From contig NZ_KB902580.1 in the NCBI RefSeq assembly GCF_000379605.1, positions 188 through 64,187 of the forward strand: 64,000 bases of DNA, read 5' to 3'. Every line of letters starts with the position of its first letter. Position 1 is the stretch's first letter. The stretch is from Rhizobium giardinii bv. giardinii H152. GTDB taxonomy: Bacteria; Pseudomonadota; Alphaproteobacteria; Rhizobiales; Rhizobiaceae. Positions 45,883-54,448 of the stretch are shown here, in pieces. The notes under the pieces are model-generated. The model ran no database searches and was not told where the DNA came from. It saw nothing but the letters and a program-made list of their open reading frames with translations. A program made the position numbers and the translations under genes.

Positions 45883-47089
45883 GAAAATGGCCGCTCCGTG
45901 AAGCTCTGTGTAGGCCGCAAGGCCGTCGCTGCAATGAGAAGTTGGGGTCGTCCCTTGCCGGCTTCGGATCGTTGGCGCTTGCCGCCTGTTGCGATGCCAA
46001 TCTCGTCCACGTCGGTAGCGTCGGCGCGGGTTTCAAGGAAGCCGAGGCCATCAGGTTGCGGAAGATGTTGGACAAGCTGCGCTGGAAGCGAAAGATCTGG
46101 GAGGTGTGTTCTATCTAGCGGCGGATGATTGCTCCTGGACCTCTTTGGAGGTTGGCTCTTCGAATTTCCTGTGCTGGTGTTTGACGGGCGACCTGATGGC
46201 GATCTACCAGCCGCTCGCTGCCCTCCAGGTTCGACTGCTTAATCCCGGATAAACACGCCCTCCTCTTTCGCCGCCTTCACAAACGCCTTCCGCGCCGCGG
46301 CGACGGTGTTGACCCATGACAGACGCGCTGTGCCGCGGCGCGAACTCGTCGATAAGGGGTGCTTCCACACCGCCAGTGCCGATCCGATCCAGCAGACGCA
46401 CCTGCCGCGTACTCAGAGCACGCGCATGCGCCGCCGACACCAGCGTCGTCCCGCCGCGGTCGCTCATCGCAATCAGTCCTATCCGCAATCTCCCAGGTGA
46501 TCAAAATGCAGGGGGAGTGACATTCTTGCTTTGCAGCTTGAGGACACCATCGGGGTCCTGCCGGAAAACACCGATGCCAACGGTGTTCAAGAAGACCGGC
46601 CTGCGCCTAAGTACCAAGCGAGGGCGCGGGGGGGGGGTGCATGTCACGCTCCACCTGTCCTGAATGATATAGGGTGGCCTGCGGCCTCGAAGGTCGTGCC
46701 AATGCTGGCGCGGGCGGCGTTCGTAGGTCCCCAGCCCCCTCGCATGTCCCCCCAATCGGTGCGCAGCCGTTCGAGCTGCCCGAAAAACGATCTAACCACA
46801 ATCGGACTGAACATCGAGACTGTCGGTAACAGTATCGCCGTGTTCGACAGGCCGGGGATCGTCCGGCTTTACAACCGCCCGCTGGTCGATTGAAGCCGGT
46901 TCCGCAACGATCGAATACGCGAACCACGTGAGTGCAGTTCCGCTCAGGGCGCCGACCCGAGGATCGTTGGACTGCTGACCATATGGTCCATTGGTAAGCG
47001 TAGCCACTGAATTATTTATTTCTGTTGTCGCAAATGAAAATTGTGATTTACTGCGTATTGCTGCTTGGCTTGTGGGGGGGATATTGCCG
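45883..47089. other. Long region without intact genes
   Basis: About 1.2 kb. It contains the ISNCY-like transposase trace at 46270-46535 and otherwise only broken frames. A G9 tract occurs at 46630-46638. The final part should carry the promoter of the L,D-transpeptidase gene. Confidence 0.45.
46270..46535 (-). mobile_element. Trace of IS transposase (ISNCY-like N-terminus)
   Basis: Read on the minus strand, a border-like GCAAAGCAAGAATGTCACT (46534-46516) is followed by LIAMSDRG and, after a damaged stretch, ALSTRQVRLLDRIGTGGVEA. The latter looks like the N-terminal helix-turn-helix of ISNCY/integrase-type transposases (LSTRQVRRLLxRIGTGG). Only about 60 codons are recognisable; the catalytic core is missing. 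Low confidence because the identification rests on one motif. Confidence 0.4.
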
Positions 47090-47764
47090 ATGGTGGGGAC
47101 ACGCAGGGATATTGTATTTGGCGGCTTGGCGTTACTTGGCGCCGGCGCGGTCAGCAAACCGGCATTCGCAGCAGCGGCGTCCTATTTCGACGGCACGGCC
47201 GTCGACAATGGCGTGACGTTCAAGAAGACCAATTTTAGCAAGATTGATAAGCAGTGGCGCCGCCAGGTTGTCAAATATTTCAGCAGCGAGCCAATCGGCA
47301 CCGTCGTGGTCGATACGCGGAACCATTTTCTCTACCTGATCATGGAGAACAAGACGGCCATCCGCTACGGCGTCGGCGTCGGAAAGGAAGGCTTCAAATG
47401 GTTCGGCCGTGCGACGATCGACGCTAAATCGCTGTGGCCGCGCTGGACGCCGCCGCCGGAGATGCGCAAGCGCCATCCCGAACTGCCTGAGTTCGTCGAC
47501 GGCGGATCACCAAAGAATCCGCTTGGCCCGCGCGCCATGTATCTGCATCGCGACGGCGTCGATACCGGCTATCGCTTCCACGGCACGCTGGAGCCGGGCA
47601 GTATCGGCAAGGACGCCTCGAGCGGGTGTATCCGCATGTTCAACGAAGATGCCATCGATCTCTATCAGCGTTGCCCTATCGGCACCGCCGTGCAGGTCCT
47701 GCCGCATATTGCCGACCAGGCTGAAAAAGCCACTCAGGTTAGCCAAGCAAGCCCGGTCGAATGA
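47090..47764 (+). CDS. L,D-transpeptidase (YkuD family)
   Basis: Periplasmic peptidoglycan cross-linking enzyme of 224 residues. Signal peptide with RR (MVGTRRDIVFGGLALLGAGA, cut near AFAA). The YkuD domain holds H164 in YRFHGTLEPGS and nucleophile C180 in DASSGCIRM, 16 residues apart, the normal spacing. It could form 3-3 links or attach proteins to peptidoglycan. The start at 47090 gives a proper signal peptide; the frame is open to 46991. Its stop overlaps the OmpA-like gene as ATGA. Confidence 0.92.
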   Translation: MVGTRRDIVFGGLALLGAGAVSKPAFAAAASYFDGTAVDNGVTFKKTNFSKIDKQWRRQVVKYFSSEPIGTVVVDTRNHFLYLIMENKTAIRYGVGVGKEGFKWFGRATIDAKSLWPRWTPPPEMRKRHPELPEFVDGGSPKNPLGPRAMYLHRDGVDTGYRFHGTLEPGSIGKDASSGCIRMFNEDAIDLYQRCPIGTAVQVLPHIADQAEKATQVSQASPVE

Positions 47765-48315
47765 GGAATATCCCCCTGATGCCTGTCACGATCGGATACG
47801 CGGCGCGCCTGGTAGCCGCGGCCATGCTCTTGGCGCTCACCGCCTGCACCACTCCGGATATCGCCTCCGTGGAAGAACCTGCTGCTGTGCCGATGACCGG
47901 TCAGACCAACGATCCCGCGCCCGGTTTCGAGAACGTCAAGGTTGGCAGCGAAGAGGACTTTATTCTCAATGTCGGCCGGCGCATCTACTTCGCGCAGGAT
48001 TCGGCCGCGCTCGATTCCGTCGCCAAAGCGACGCTGGATAGCCAGGCCGCTTGGCTCAACAGCAACCCCAATTGGCTGCTCAAACTGCAGGGGTTTGCCG
48101 ACGATTCCGGTTCTGCGTCCAAAATGGAGACGCTGTCGCAGAAGCGCGCCGATGCGGCGATGGTGTATCTCGCGTCGAAGGGCGTAGATGCCGGGCGCAT
48201 GTGGGCTAAGGGTTACGGCATGGACCGTGAAGTCCGCGACTGCGAAGATCGTTCGTGCAAGGTGCAGAACCGGCGTGTTGTCGTCAATCTGCGCACCCAG
48301 CGAGACGGGGTCTGA
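47761..48315 (+). CDS. OmpA-like peptidoglycan-binding lipoprotein
   Basis: Lipoprotein of 184 residues: lipobox LTAC with Cys at 29, then an OmpA C-terminal domain (INVGRRIYFAQDSAAL-type strand; LLKLQGFADDSGSASKMETL; QKRADAAMVYLASKGVDAGR; NRRVVVNL). It holds the outer membrane to peptidoglycan (Pal-like). Translationally coupled by ATGA to the L,D-transpeptidase, so the pair probably acts at the cell wall together. Confidence 0.9.
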   Translation: MRNIPLMPVTIGYAARLVAAAMLLALTACTTPDIASVEEPAAVPMTGQTNDPAPGFENVKVGSEEDFILNVGRRIYFAQDSAALDSVAKATLDSQAAWLNSNPNWLLKLQGFADDSGSASKMETLSQKRADAAMVYLASKGVDAGRMWAKGYGMDREVRDCEDRSCKVQNRRVVVNLRTQRDGV

Positions 48316-48457
48316 TCGCCGTCCGCCCCCTACCGAGACATTGCACATTCAACGTCAAATCGAGTAGCATCGCTCACCGTTGGCTTTGAACGGTCAGATT
48401 TGGGATCACCTAATTGGTATCTGCCTGGCGCCTCGCATTTTCGGTTGGAGTTGAGTC

Positions 48458-50590
48458 ATGCCTCTTGCAGATATGACCGGCTCATCCCGAACCGCGCACC
48501 GGGGCTTGGCGGCCAAGCTGTTTGCAATCCTCGTCCTGGTGGGAGCGATCACGGTTCTTGCAACGGGCGTCCTGGGGTACTTCCGCGCGCGTGACGCTCT
48601 CGAAAAGGCAGTATTTAACCAGCTCACGATCGCGCGCCAGACAAAGGCACGTCAAGTTGAAACCTACTTCCGTACGATCGTTTCTGAGCTGCGCCTTCTT
48701 TCCACCTCCCAGATGGTGATCGATGCGACGCGTGAGTTCCGAATTGCGATCGACCAGCTTGACCGGGGCGGCGCTTCGCCTGAACTGCGTCGGAAAGTTG
48801 GCGATTGGTACGCCGCGAACTACATTCCCCAGATGAGGAGCGTTCTGGGCAGGGAACCGCCGCTATCGGACTACCTTCCGGTTGGTGGCGCGCCCTACTA
48901 TCTGCAGTATCACTACATTGTGGAAAATCCCAATCCGCCGGAGCGGCGCAAGCTCCTCGACGACGCCGGTGACGGAAGCGAGTACTCCAGGCTGCACGCC
49001 ATCTATCATCCATTGATGCGGGCTGCGGCTACGACGGTCGGCTTTTTCGATTTGATGATCGGCGATCCCAAATCAGGCCGCCTGATCTACACGGTCCAGA
49101 AGGAGGTGGATTTCACCACGTCCCTCCAGTTTGGTCCCTATCGCCGTTCCAACGTCGCAGCCGCTGTGGCTCGTTGCGCGGAGACCGCCGACCGATCAGC
49201 TATCTGCCTTGAGGATTTCGCTCCTTACGCGCCGTCTGGCGGCGCACCGATTGCCTTTATGGGAGCTCCGGTGATCGATCAGGGTGTCGTCACCGGAGTG
49301 TTGATCGCGCAGTTGTCAAATGATGAGATCGACAACGTCGTCACCAGTGTTCGCCGCTGGCGCCAGGATGGCTTCGGAGAAACGGGTGAGGCATATCTCG
49401 TCGGGCCGGACTATTTGGTTCGCTCCAGCCCGCGCGCATTCTACGAGAACCGGCAAGGTTATTTCGCTGAACTCAAATCTGTTGGCGCCTCGGGCGACGA
49501 AGTCGCCGCCATTCAGCGGTTTGGGACGCCGGTGATGCATCAGCGCATCGACACCTATGCCACTCGAGCCGCGCTCGCCGGCGTCGAGGGTATCGGTGAG
49601 ATTATTGGATACCGTGGCGCGCCGACACTTGCCTCGTGGGGACCGCTTGCAATTCCGGGCGTCAAGTGGGCGCTCGTCGCCAAGATCGACACCGCGGAGG
49701 CCTTCGCACCGATCGCCCGGCTCCGCCAGGACCTACTGATAGTCGGGGGATTGGTGCTGCTGGCGGTAACGGCAACCGCAGCCTGGCTTTCGCGCGTGCT
49801 TCTCGGACCGCTGCGCGAACTCACTTCTGGTGTGAAACGCTTCGCTGCCGGCGACTATGGAGCTAGCGTGCCGGTCCGCACGCGTGACGAGATTGGCCAG
49901 CTCTGCCTAGCCTTCAATGGCATGGTTGAGGATCTGCGCCAAAAGAATACCGTGATCGAAAACAAAAATCGTGAAAATGAAGAGTTGCTGCTGAACGTGC
50001 TCCCAGCCCCGATTGCCAATCGGCTGCGTGCCGGTGAGGCGGGGATCGCGGACGGTTTCGCGGAAGTCACTGTCGCCTTTGCGGATCTGGTGGGCTTCAC
50101 GGCTCTGACATCGGAAATGCCACCGCACGAAGTTGTGACATTACTCAATGGGCTTTTCACACGCTTTGATGTCGCTGCCACCGATCTCGGAATCGAGAAG
50201 ATCAAGACGGTGGGCGACGCGTACATGGCGGTGTGCGGTCTGCCTGAACCCGTCGCCAACCACACCGAGCGCATGGTACGTATGGCTATCCGCATGGTTC
50301 ACATTACCCGTGAGCACGCGATGGAGCACAACATTTCAATGAAGCTCAGGGTCGGCGTCAACTGCGGCCCGGTGGTTGCAGGCATCATTGGCAAGAGCAA
50401 GTATATTTACGATCTGTGGGGCGACACGGTGAATCTCGCGAGCCGGATGGAATCAGGTAGCGTCCCTGACGCGGTTCAAGTGACGCGCGCCGTATACGAG
50501 CAACTCAAGCACCAGTTCGTCTTCGAGCCGCGCGGACCTGTCGAAGTCAAGGGAAAGGGTAAGGTGGAGGCCTGGCTGCTAAGATTGTAG
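48458..50590 (+). CDS. Membrane adenylate/guanylate cyclase with sensor and HAMP domains
   Basis: Class III nucleotide cyclase of 710 residues. Architecture: transmembrane helix about 25-46, extracytoplasmic sensor region 50-420 (Cache-like), second helix 425-445, HAMP (LGPLRELTSGVKRFAAGDYG) and C-terminal catalytic domain from about 535 (VTVAFADLVGFTALTSEMPP with the first metal Asp; IKTVGDAYMAVCGLPEP; YDLWGDTVNLASRME). It should turn an external signal into cAMP or cGMP. Rhizobia carry many such cyclases; substrate choice and signal are not known. Stands alone 140 bases after the OmpA-like gene. Confidence 0.94.
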   Translation: MPLADMTGSSRTAHRGLAAKLFAILVLVGAITVLATGVLGYFRARDALEKAVFNQLTIARQTKARQVETYFRTIVSELRLLSTSQMVIDATREFRIAIDQLDRGGASPELRRKVGDWYAANYIPQMRSVLGREPPLSDYLPVGGAPYYLQYHYIVENPNPPERRKLLDDAGDGSEYSRLHAIYHPLMRAAATTVGFFDLMIGDPKSGRLIYTVQKEVDFTTSLQFGPYRRSNVAAAVARCAETADRSAICLEDFAPYAPSGGAPIAFMGAPVIDQGVVTGVLIAQLSNDEIDNVVTSVRRWRQDGFGETGEAYLVGPDYLVRSSPRAFYENRQGYFAELKSVGASGDEVAAIQRFGTPVMHQRIDTYATRAALAGVEGIGEIIGYRGAPTLASWGPLAIPGVKWALVAKIDTAEAFAPIARLRQDLLIVGGLVLLAVTATAAWLSRVLLGPLRELTSGVKRFAAGDYGASVPVRTRDEIGQLCLAFNGMVEDLRQKNTVIENKNRENEELLLNVLPAPIANRLRAGEAGIADGFAEVTVAFADLVGFTALTSEMPPHEVVTLLNGLFTRFDVAATDLGIEKIKTVGDAYMAVCGLPEPVANHTERMVRMAIRMVHITREHAMEHNISMKLRVGVNCGPVVAGIIGKSKYIYDLWGDTVNLASRMESGSVPDAVQVTRAVYEQLKHQFVFEPRGPVEVKGKGKVEAWLLRL

Positions 50591-50968
50591 CGCGTGTGAA
50601 ATCCAGGGAAAAAGCCCGCCTTAGCGCGATCGGGGCGATGATTAGACACGGTGCTAGCGGAAGGCCGTAACTATCGGCAGCGTGCCTCGAAGACGTAGGG
50701 ATCACGGAAATCCAAATCCAGACCCTCCAACCTGCTCTCTTGTAAGGCTATTTTTGAACCGGAATACGCCCAGCCCAGCCCATCGGCCCGGACTGAGCTT
50801 TCGCCTAATGAGGACGAGACGTCGGACGTACCGAGCTTGGGCGTTCGCTATCGAACTAAAGCCGTACTCCGGCTATTGTAAAACCGCCGTCTCCTGGTGC
50901 CCTTGGTCGCGCTGAAGCGTATCCATTGTATGAGGGGACGGCTCCGCATCGTTGAGCAGGTTTAAAAA
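50591..50968. other. No gene recognised
   Basis: About 380 bases after the cyclase with no convincing frame on either strand, leading into the AraC remnant. Confidence 0.4.
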
Positions 50969-51250
50969 GTTGCCTGGCTGATCCGCGCAGCACCCTCGGA
51001 AGCATGGACGGTGGAGCGCATCGCCGAACGTCTCGGCCTGGGCGCCTCCACGCTGCGCCGTCGGCTCACGTCGGAAGCTATCGTTTCCGTAAGATTCTAC
51101 GCGCTGAACGACTGAAGGCCAGTCAAAGCGCGCTCGCTTCAGGTGCATCGAGCCTGTTGCTGCGCAGGCCGGCTACAATTCCCGCCCGCACTTCGCCCGC
51201 CGGCATCGCGAGCGCCATGGGCAGATCACCGGCGGGAGGTGGTTCTGACT
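50969..51250 (+). pseudogene. AraC-family regulator remnant (DNA-binding domain)
   Basis: Pieces of a two-HTH AraC domain occur in three frames: WTVERIAERLGLGASTLRRR (from about 51008), YRFRKILRAERLKASQSAL (from about 51080), and AAQAGYNSRPHFARRHRERH (from about 51160). The order is right for the family but at least two frameshifts separate them, and no ligand domain or start is present. Confidence 0.7.
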
Positions 51251-51353
51251 TAAGCACCCGAACGACAGCTGAGACCGGCGAGGTGTTGCGTATCGCGCAG
51301 TCCGATGCGGGACGAGGTGCAGCAAAAGGCGGCAAGGATGGTAAGTACCCCGG

Positions 51354-51898
51354 CTACGCAACAACGAAATCGTAGCGACCGAATTTTCCGTCGCTCGTCG
51401 TCCTGACATCGAGCACTAAGGTCGAGTTGAATATCCTATCCCGATCGTTGTCCGGCTCGCCTGGAAAATAGAGCTGCGTCGTCAGTACGTTTCCGCCTGG
51501 CCGCTGGATGTTTAGGTGGAAGTGGCGGGTGCGACCAGACCCTGGCACGATCGTCTCAAACCACCATCTGCCTTGAGCATCGGTGAATTGATGTCCACGT
51601 AGTTTGTACCCACTGTTGTCATAGATTCCGCTCTCATTGGCATGCCACAACTCGATCAGTGCTTTTGCCACCGGCTGACAGCCCCGGCTCAACACGTAAC
51701 CAGCAAGCGTCATTCTTTCAGGCTTTCCGGCGTGAAATATGGGCCTTCGGTCTGCGCTGGCGTCAGATCGTCGTCATCGTTGCAAGTTGCTGTAAGCGAC
51801 AGCTGCGTGGGAGCGCCGGCTGCATGGCCGAGTCTCGGCAGTACAATCGGCGTGGCAACGAAGCCGATAAGGAAATTGGCGCTGAATCTCCCCGACAC
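51354..51898 (-). pseudogene. Intradiol ring-cleavage dioxygenase, disrupted
   Basis: The minus strand encodes a secreted-type intradiol dioxygenase in two pieces: an N-terminal part with a hydrophobic leader (from a GTG at 51898) to DDLTPAQTEGPYFTPESLKE, stopped by TGA at 51710-51712, and a second frame starting at 51713: MTLAGYVLSRGCQPVAKALI, YKLRGHQFTDAQGRWWFETI, RTRHFHLNIQRPGG. The latter holds likely iron ligands (Tyr and the His pair). Residues normally lying between the two pieces are missing, so a small deletion with frame change inactivated it. The intact enzyme opens catechol rings with non-haem Fe(III). Confidence 0.75.
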
Positions 51899-51939
51899 GG
51901 AAACCACGATCCTTGCGGTTCCATTGGGCAGAAGTAGGG

Positions 51940-52375
51940 CGGGACGCCGGCAGAGCCCCGCTGTGGCCGAGCAAGATGTATGGGATGCGTTATTCGAAAC
52001 GCTGGTCGAACTGGGGCTAACTGAACGCTGGCAGCACATCATCGACAGCACCGCAGTTCGCGGCCACTCGCAGGCTGCGGGCACAAAAATAAGGAGGCTT
52101 TTTGGTCGACCACGCGGCGGCTTTACGACGAAAATCCACGCCCGCGCAGACGGTCAGGGCGCCCTCTTGGTTTTGTCTTAACCGGCGTCGAAACCTTCGA
52201 TTATGCCGGAGTACCCGATTTGATGGCGATGCCGGTCGGCAAGCCAAGACTGTCCTTGGCCGACAAAGGCCACGGTCATTCCACTTAAAGCGAGCTGCAA
52301 GAACCCGCCTTTCGTGTCACCTCAAAGCTTACAAGGATCGCAATCGAATCTTTGACGCAGTTTGAAGGCGCGCCG
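51940..52375 (+). mobile_element. IS5-family transposase remnant
   Basis: Frames from about 51960 read DVWDALFETLVELGLTERWQ, HIIDSTAVRGHSQAAGTK, GGFTTKIHARADGQG, then after a shift YAGVPDLMAMPVGKPRLSLA and finally HLKAYKDRNRI. This is the central DDE part of an IS5-group (IS427-like) transposase, with several frameshifts and no ends. It abuts the broken dioxygenase gene and probably caused part of the local decay. Confidence 0.75.
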
Positions 52376-52843
52376 AATAAGCTCATGCTTCATCAGCTTA
52401 TTCAGAGCCCGATTTTTGGTCTCGAGACCCTCGACTCACCACAGGTGGCAAGCCTTCGTCGAGAGTTACGATCGCTCAAGGGCGTTGCGGAAGAGGCTCC
52501 GGCAGATGGAGGGCGAACAGTGGCTTCTGAAAGCGCAGCAAGTCCTCAGCTGGCAACGCAAGCCGCACGATCAGAAAGAATGAAAGAGATCGAGACCGAG
52601 CTCGCCTCTGTTCCAACACGGAGCGAGGTCCCAGAGCATCTGCAGTCGACTAACAATCTGTTGCGTCAAATATCGGAAGAATTGTCGGCGGGTTCCGGGT
52701 CCGCGCGTAGATCTAAAAGGGAAATCCGGCGGTCAGGAAGGGCGGCCGCGTCCTTTATCGCGAACGTATGCCGGTTCCCGGTTCGATGGGCAACCTGAAT
52801 CGGGGGCGGCCGGGTTCTTGACTAAAAGCAGCGGTTGGCGCCG
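52376..52843. other. Unidentified, probably decayed
   Basis: About 470 bases. A plus-strand frame (52352-52798) has helical charged segments such as ERMKEIETELASVPTRSEVP that faintly recall the coiled-coil of serine recombinases, but it runs out of the IS5 remnant with no start of its own. Not called as a gene. Confidence 0.3.
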
Positions 52844-53041
52844 CTAATGCGTGGCGCTATCTATAAGTGCGTCTATGAGTTTGATCTGCGAACGAGTGCC
52901 GCGCTTGTACTCGTTGATCAATATCTTCGCTTCTTCAGTCGCATCCTTGCGCGGAATGCGATGCTGTGTGCACCAAGCGTCAAGAACCGTCTGGAGCATA
53001 TTAAGGTCTTTTGGCGGTATAGCGATATCGGATTTTTGCAT
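52844..53041 (-). CDS. Small helical protein of unknown function
   Basis: Sixty-five residues opening MQKSDIAIPPKDLNMLQTVL, then DAWCTQHRIPRKDATEEAKI. GGGAGG lies 6 bases before the ATG at 53041 (a second ATG directly precedes it at 53044). Short soluble proteins with this DAWC...H layout look like a small plasmid-borne family in rhizobia; the function is unknown. It is intact although it lies between two remnants. Confidence 0.55.
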   Translation of the reverse strand: MQKSDIAIPPKDLNMLQTVLDAWCTQHRIPRKDATEEAKILINEYKRGTRSQIKLIDALIDSATH

Positions 53042-53253
53042 CATTTTCCTCCCAGGGATTGACATCTTTTTGTGGGAAACCGCCTCCCCGCAGTCTCCAG
53101 CGCTTGCAACTTTAGTCTAAAGTAGTAGGCGCACAAGATCCGAATGTGACCTTTTGGTTGAGGTACGTACCCGTTTTTCCACCAGCGCAATTCGGTTCTC
53201 TCTTGATGCAAACTCGGAAAACAAGCAGATGGTAACCCGTCAGGGCCGGCCTG

Positions 53254-53530
53254 TTACCAGCCCTGTTCAGGCAGGACAAACAGCTCTGCGACGTCCACCT
53301 GAGCAGGGGCCTGGGCTGCGAAGATATCTGGCTGGCCAGCTCGTCCATTTGCTTGCGGTAGCCCGGATCGGTGATGTGATCGTAGAGCTCGGTGGCAACC
53401 GCGCCTGGCTGGATGCAGGTCACGCGAATGCCGTGCTTTTGGCCGACTTCCATGCGCAAGCCGTCGGAGAAGGCCGTAACCGCAACGACAAGCTTGATGG
53501 CTTGATACGCGACAATGACGTCATCAACCT
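53254..53530 (-). pseudogene. Short-chain dehydrogenase (SDR) remnant
   Basis: The minus strand holds the C-terminal half of an SDR: AFSDGLRMEVGQKHGIRVTC and IQPGAVATELYDHITDPGYR, then after a frame change AQAPAQVDVAELFVLPEQGW with a TAA at 53254-53256. The Rossmann half is gone and the catalytic Tyr-x3-Lys region is altered (YQAIK). Clearly non-functional. Confidence 0.75.
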
Positions 53531-53723
53531 CGCTTTCGTTGCACCACCGCGCGTGCTCGGCATCCTGCGGAAGTGCGCGCGCCCTTCTGCTGGCGGGGCC
53601 GTTACCGCCGAGCCGAAGTGGCAAAGGATGTGGTAAAGTTTCCAATTCCGGAGATCGAGCATTATCTCTCGGAATGACGGTTCTCGCGATCAAAGTGACG
53701 CCTCGCAAATCAAGGAGCGACCG

Positions 53724-54443
53724 GTGGAGAAGGACGCATCTGCCACGGCCCTGCAGGCGCGAGACCTCATCAAGATCTATCGGATGGGTACGGTCGAAGT
53801 TCACGCCCTGCGCGGCGTCGACGTCGATCTGCGCGATGGCGAACTCGTCGTCCTGTTGGGTCCGTCGGGAAGCGGCAAATCGACCTTGCTCAACATCCTT
53901 GGTGGTCTCGATAGGCCGACTAGCGGCAGTGTCGTGTTTCGCGATCGCGAACTCGATATGAACAACGCCCGCACGCTCAATCTCTACCGCCGCAACCACG
54001 TTGGCTTCGTATTCCAATTCTACAATCTCATTCCCAGCCTGACCGCGCGCGAAAACGTCGCCCTCGTAACAGAGATCGCCAGGGATCCCATGCCTCCGTC
54101 CGAGGCGCTGGCGATGGTCGGTCTCGGCGACAGGCTGGATCGCTTCCCCGCGCAGCTTTCCGGCGGCGAGCAGCAACGGGTCGCCATCGCCCGCGCGATC
54201 GCGAAGCGCCCCGACCTTCTGCTTTGCGACGAGCCGACGGGCGCGCTCGACAGCAAGACAGGAATTCTTGTCCTCGACGCGATCCTGCGGATCAACCGGG
54301 AACTTGGCACGACGACCGCGCTCATCACGCATAACGCAGTCATTGCCGAAATTGCCAATCGCGTGCTCTACTTCGCCGACGGGCGCATCGTCGAAACACG
54401 GCGCAATTCCGGTCAGCGCGCGCCCTCCGAACTGGCTTGGTGA
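53724..54443 (+). CDS. ABC transporter ATPase (MacB/LolD type)
   Basis: ATPase of 239 residues with Walker [10 protein letters not shown], signature [19 protein letters not shown] and Walker [12 protein letters not shown]. The Q-loop region [16 protein letters not shown] is typical of the MacB/LolD/FtsE group that works with FtsX-fold permeases. AAGGAG precedes the GTG start at 53724. First gene of an export operon with a permease and an HlyD-like adaptor; likely lipoprotein, peptide or drug-like export across the envelope. Confidence 0.93.
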   Translation: MEKDASATALQARDLIKIYRMGTVEVHALRGVDVDLRDGELVVLLGPSGSGKSTLLNILGGLDRPTSGSVVFRDRELDMNNARTLNLYRRNHVGFVFQFYNLIPSLTARENVALVTEIARDPMPPSEALAMVGLGDRLDRFPAQLSGGEQQRVAIARAIAKRPDLLLCDEPTGALDSKTGILVLDAILRINRELGTTTALITHNAVIAEIANRVLYFADGRIVETRRNSGQRAPSELAW

Positions 54444-54448
54444 CCGTG

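Noticed and set aside
52352..52798. Serine recombinase C-terminus
   Set aside because: Only a vague coiled-coil resemblance and no catalytic domain; the frame runs out of the IS5 remnant.
53112..54332. Long minus-strand frame of 406 codons
   Set aside because: Most of it is antisense to the intact MacB-like ATPase. Only its C-terminal part is meaningful, as an SDR remnant, which is listed separately.
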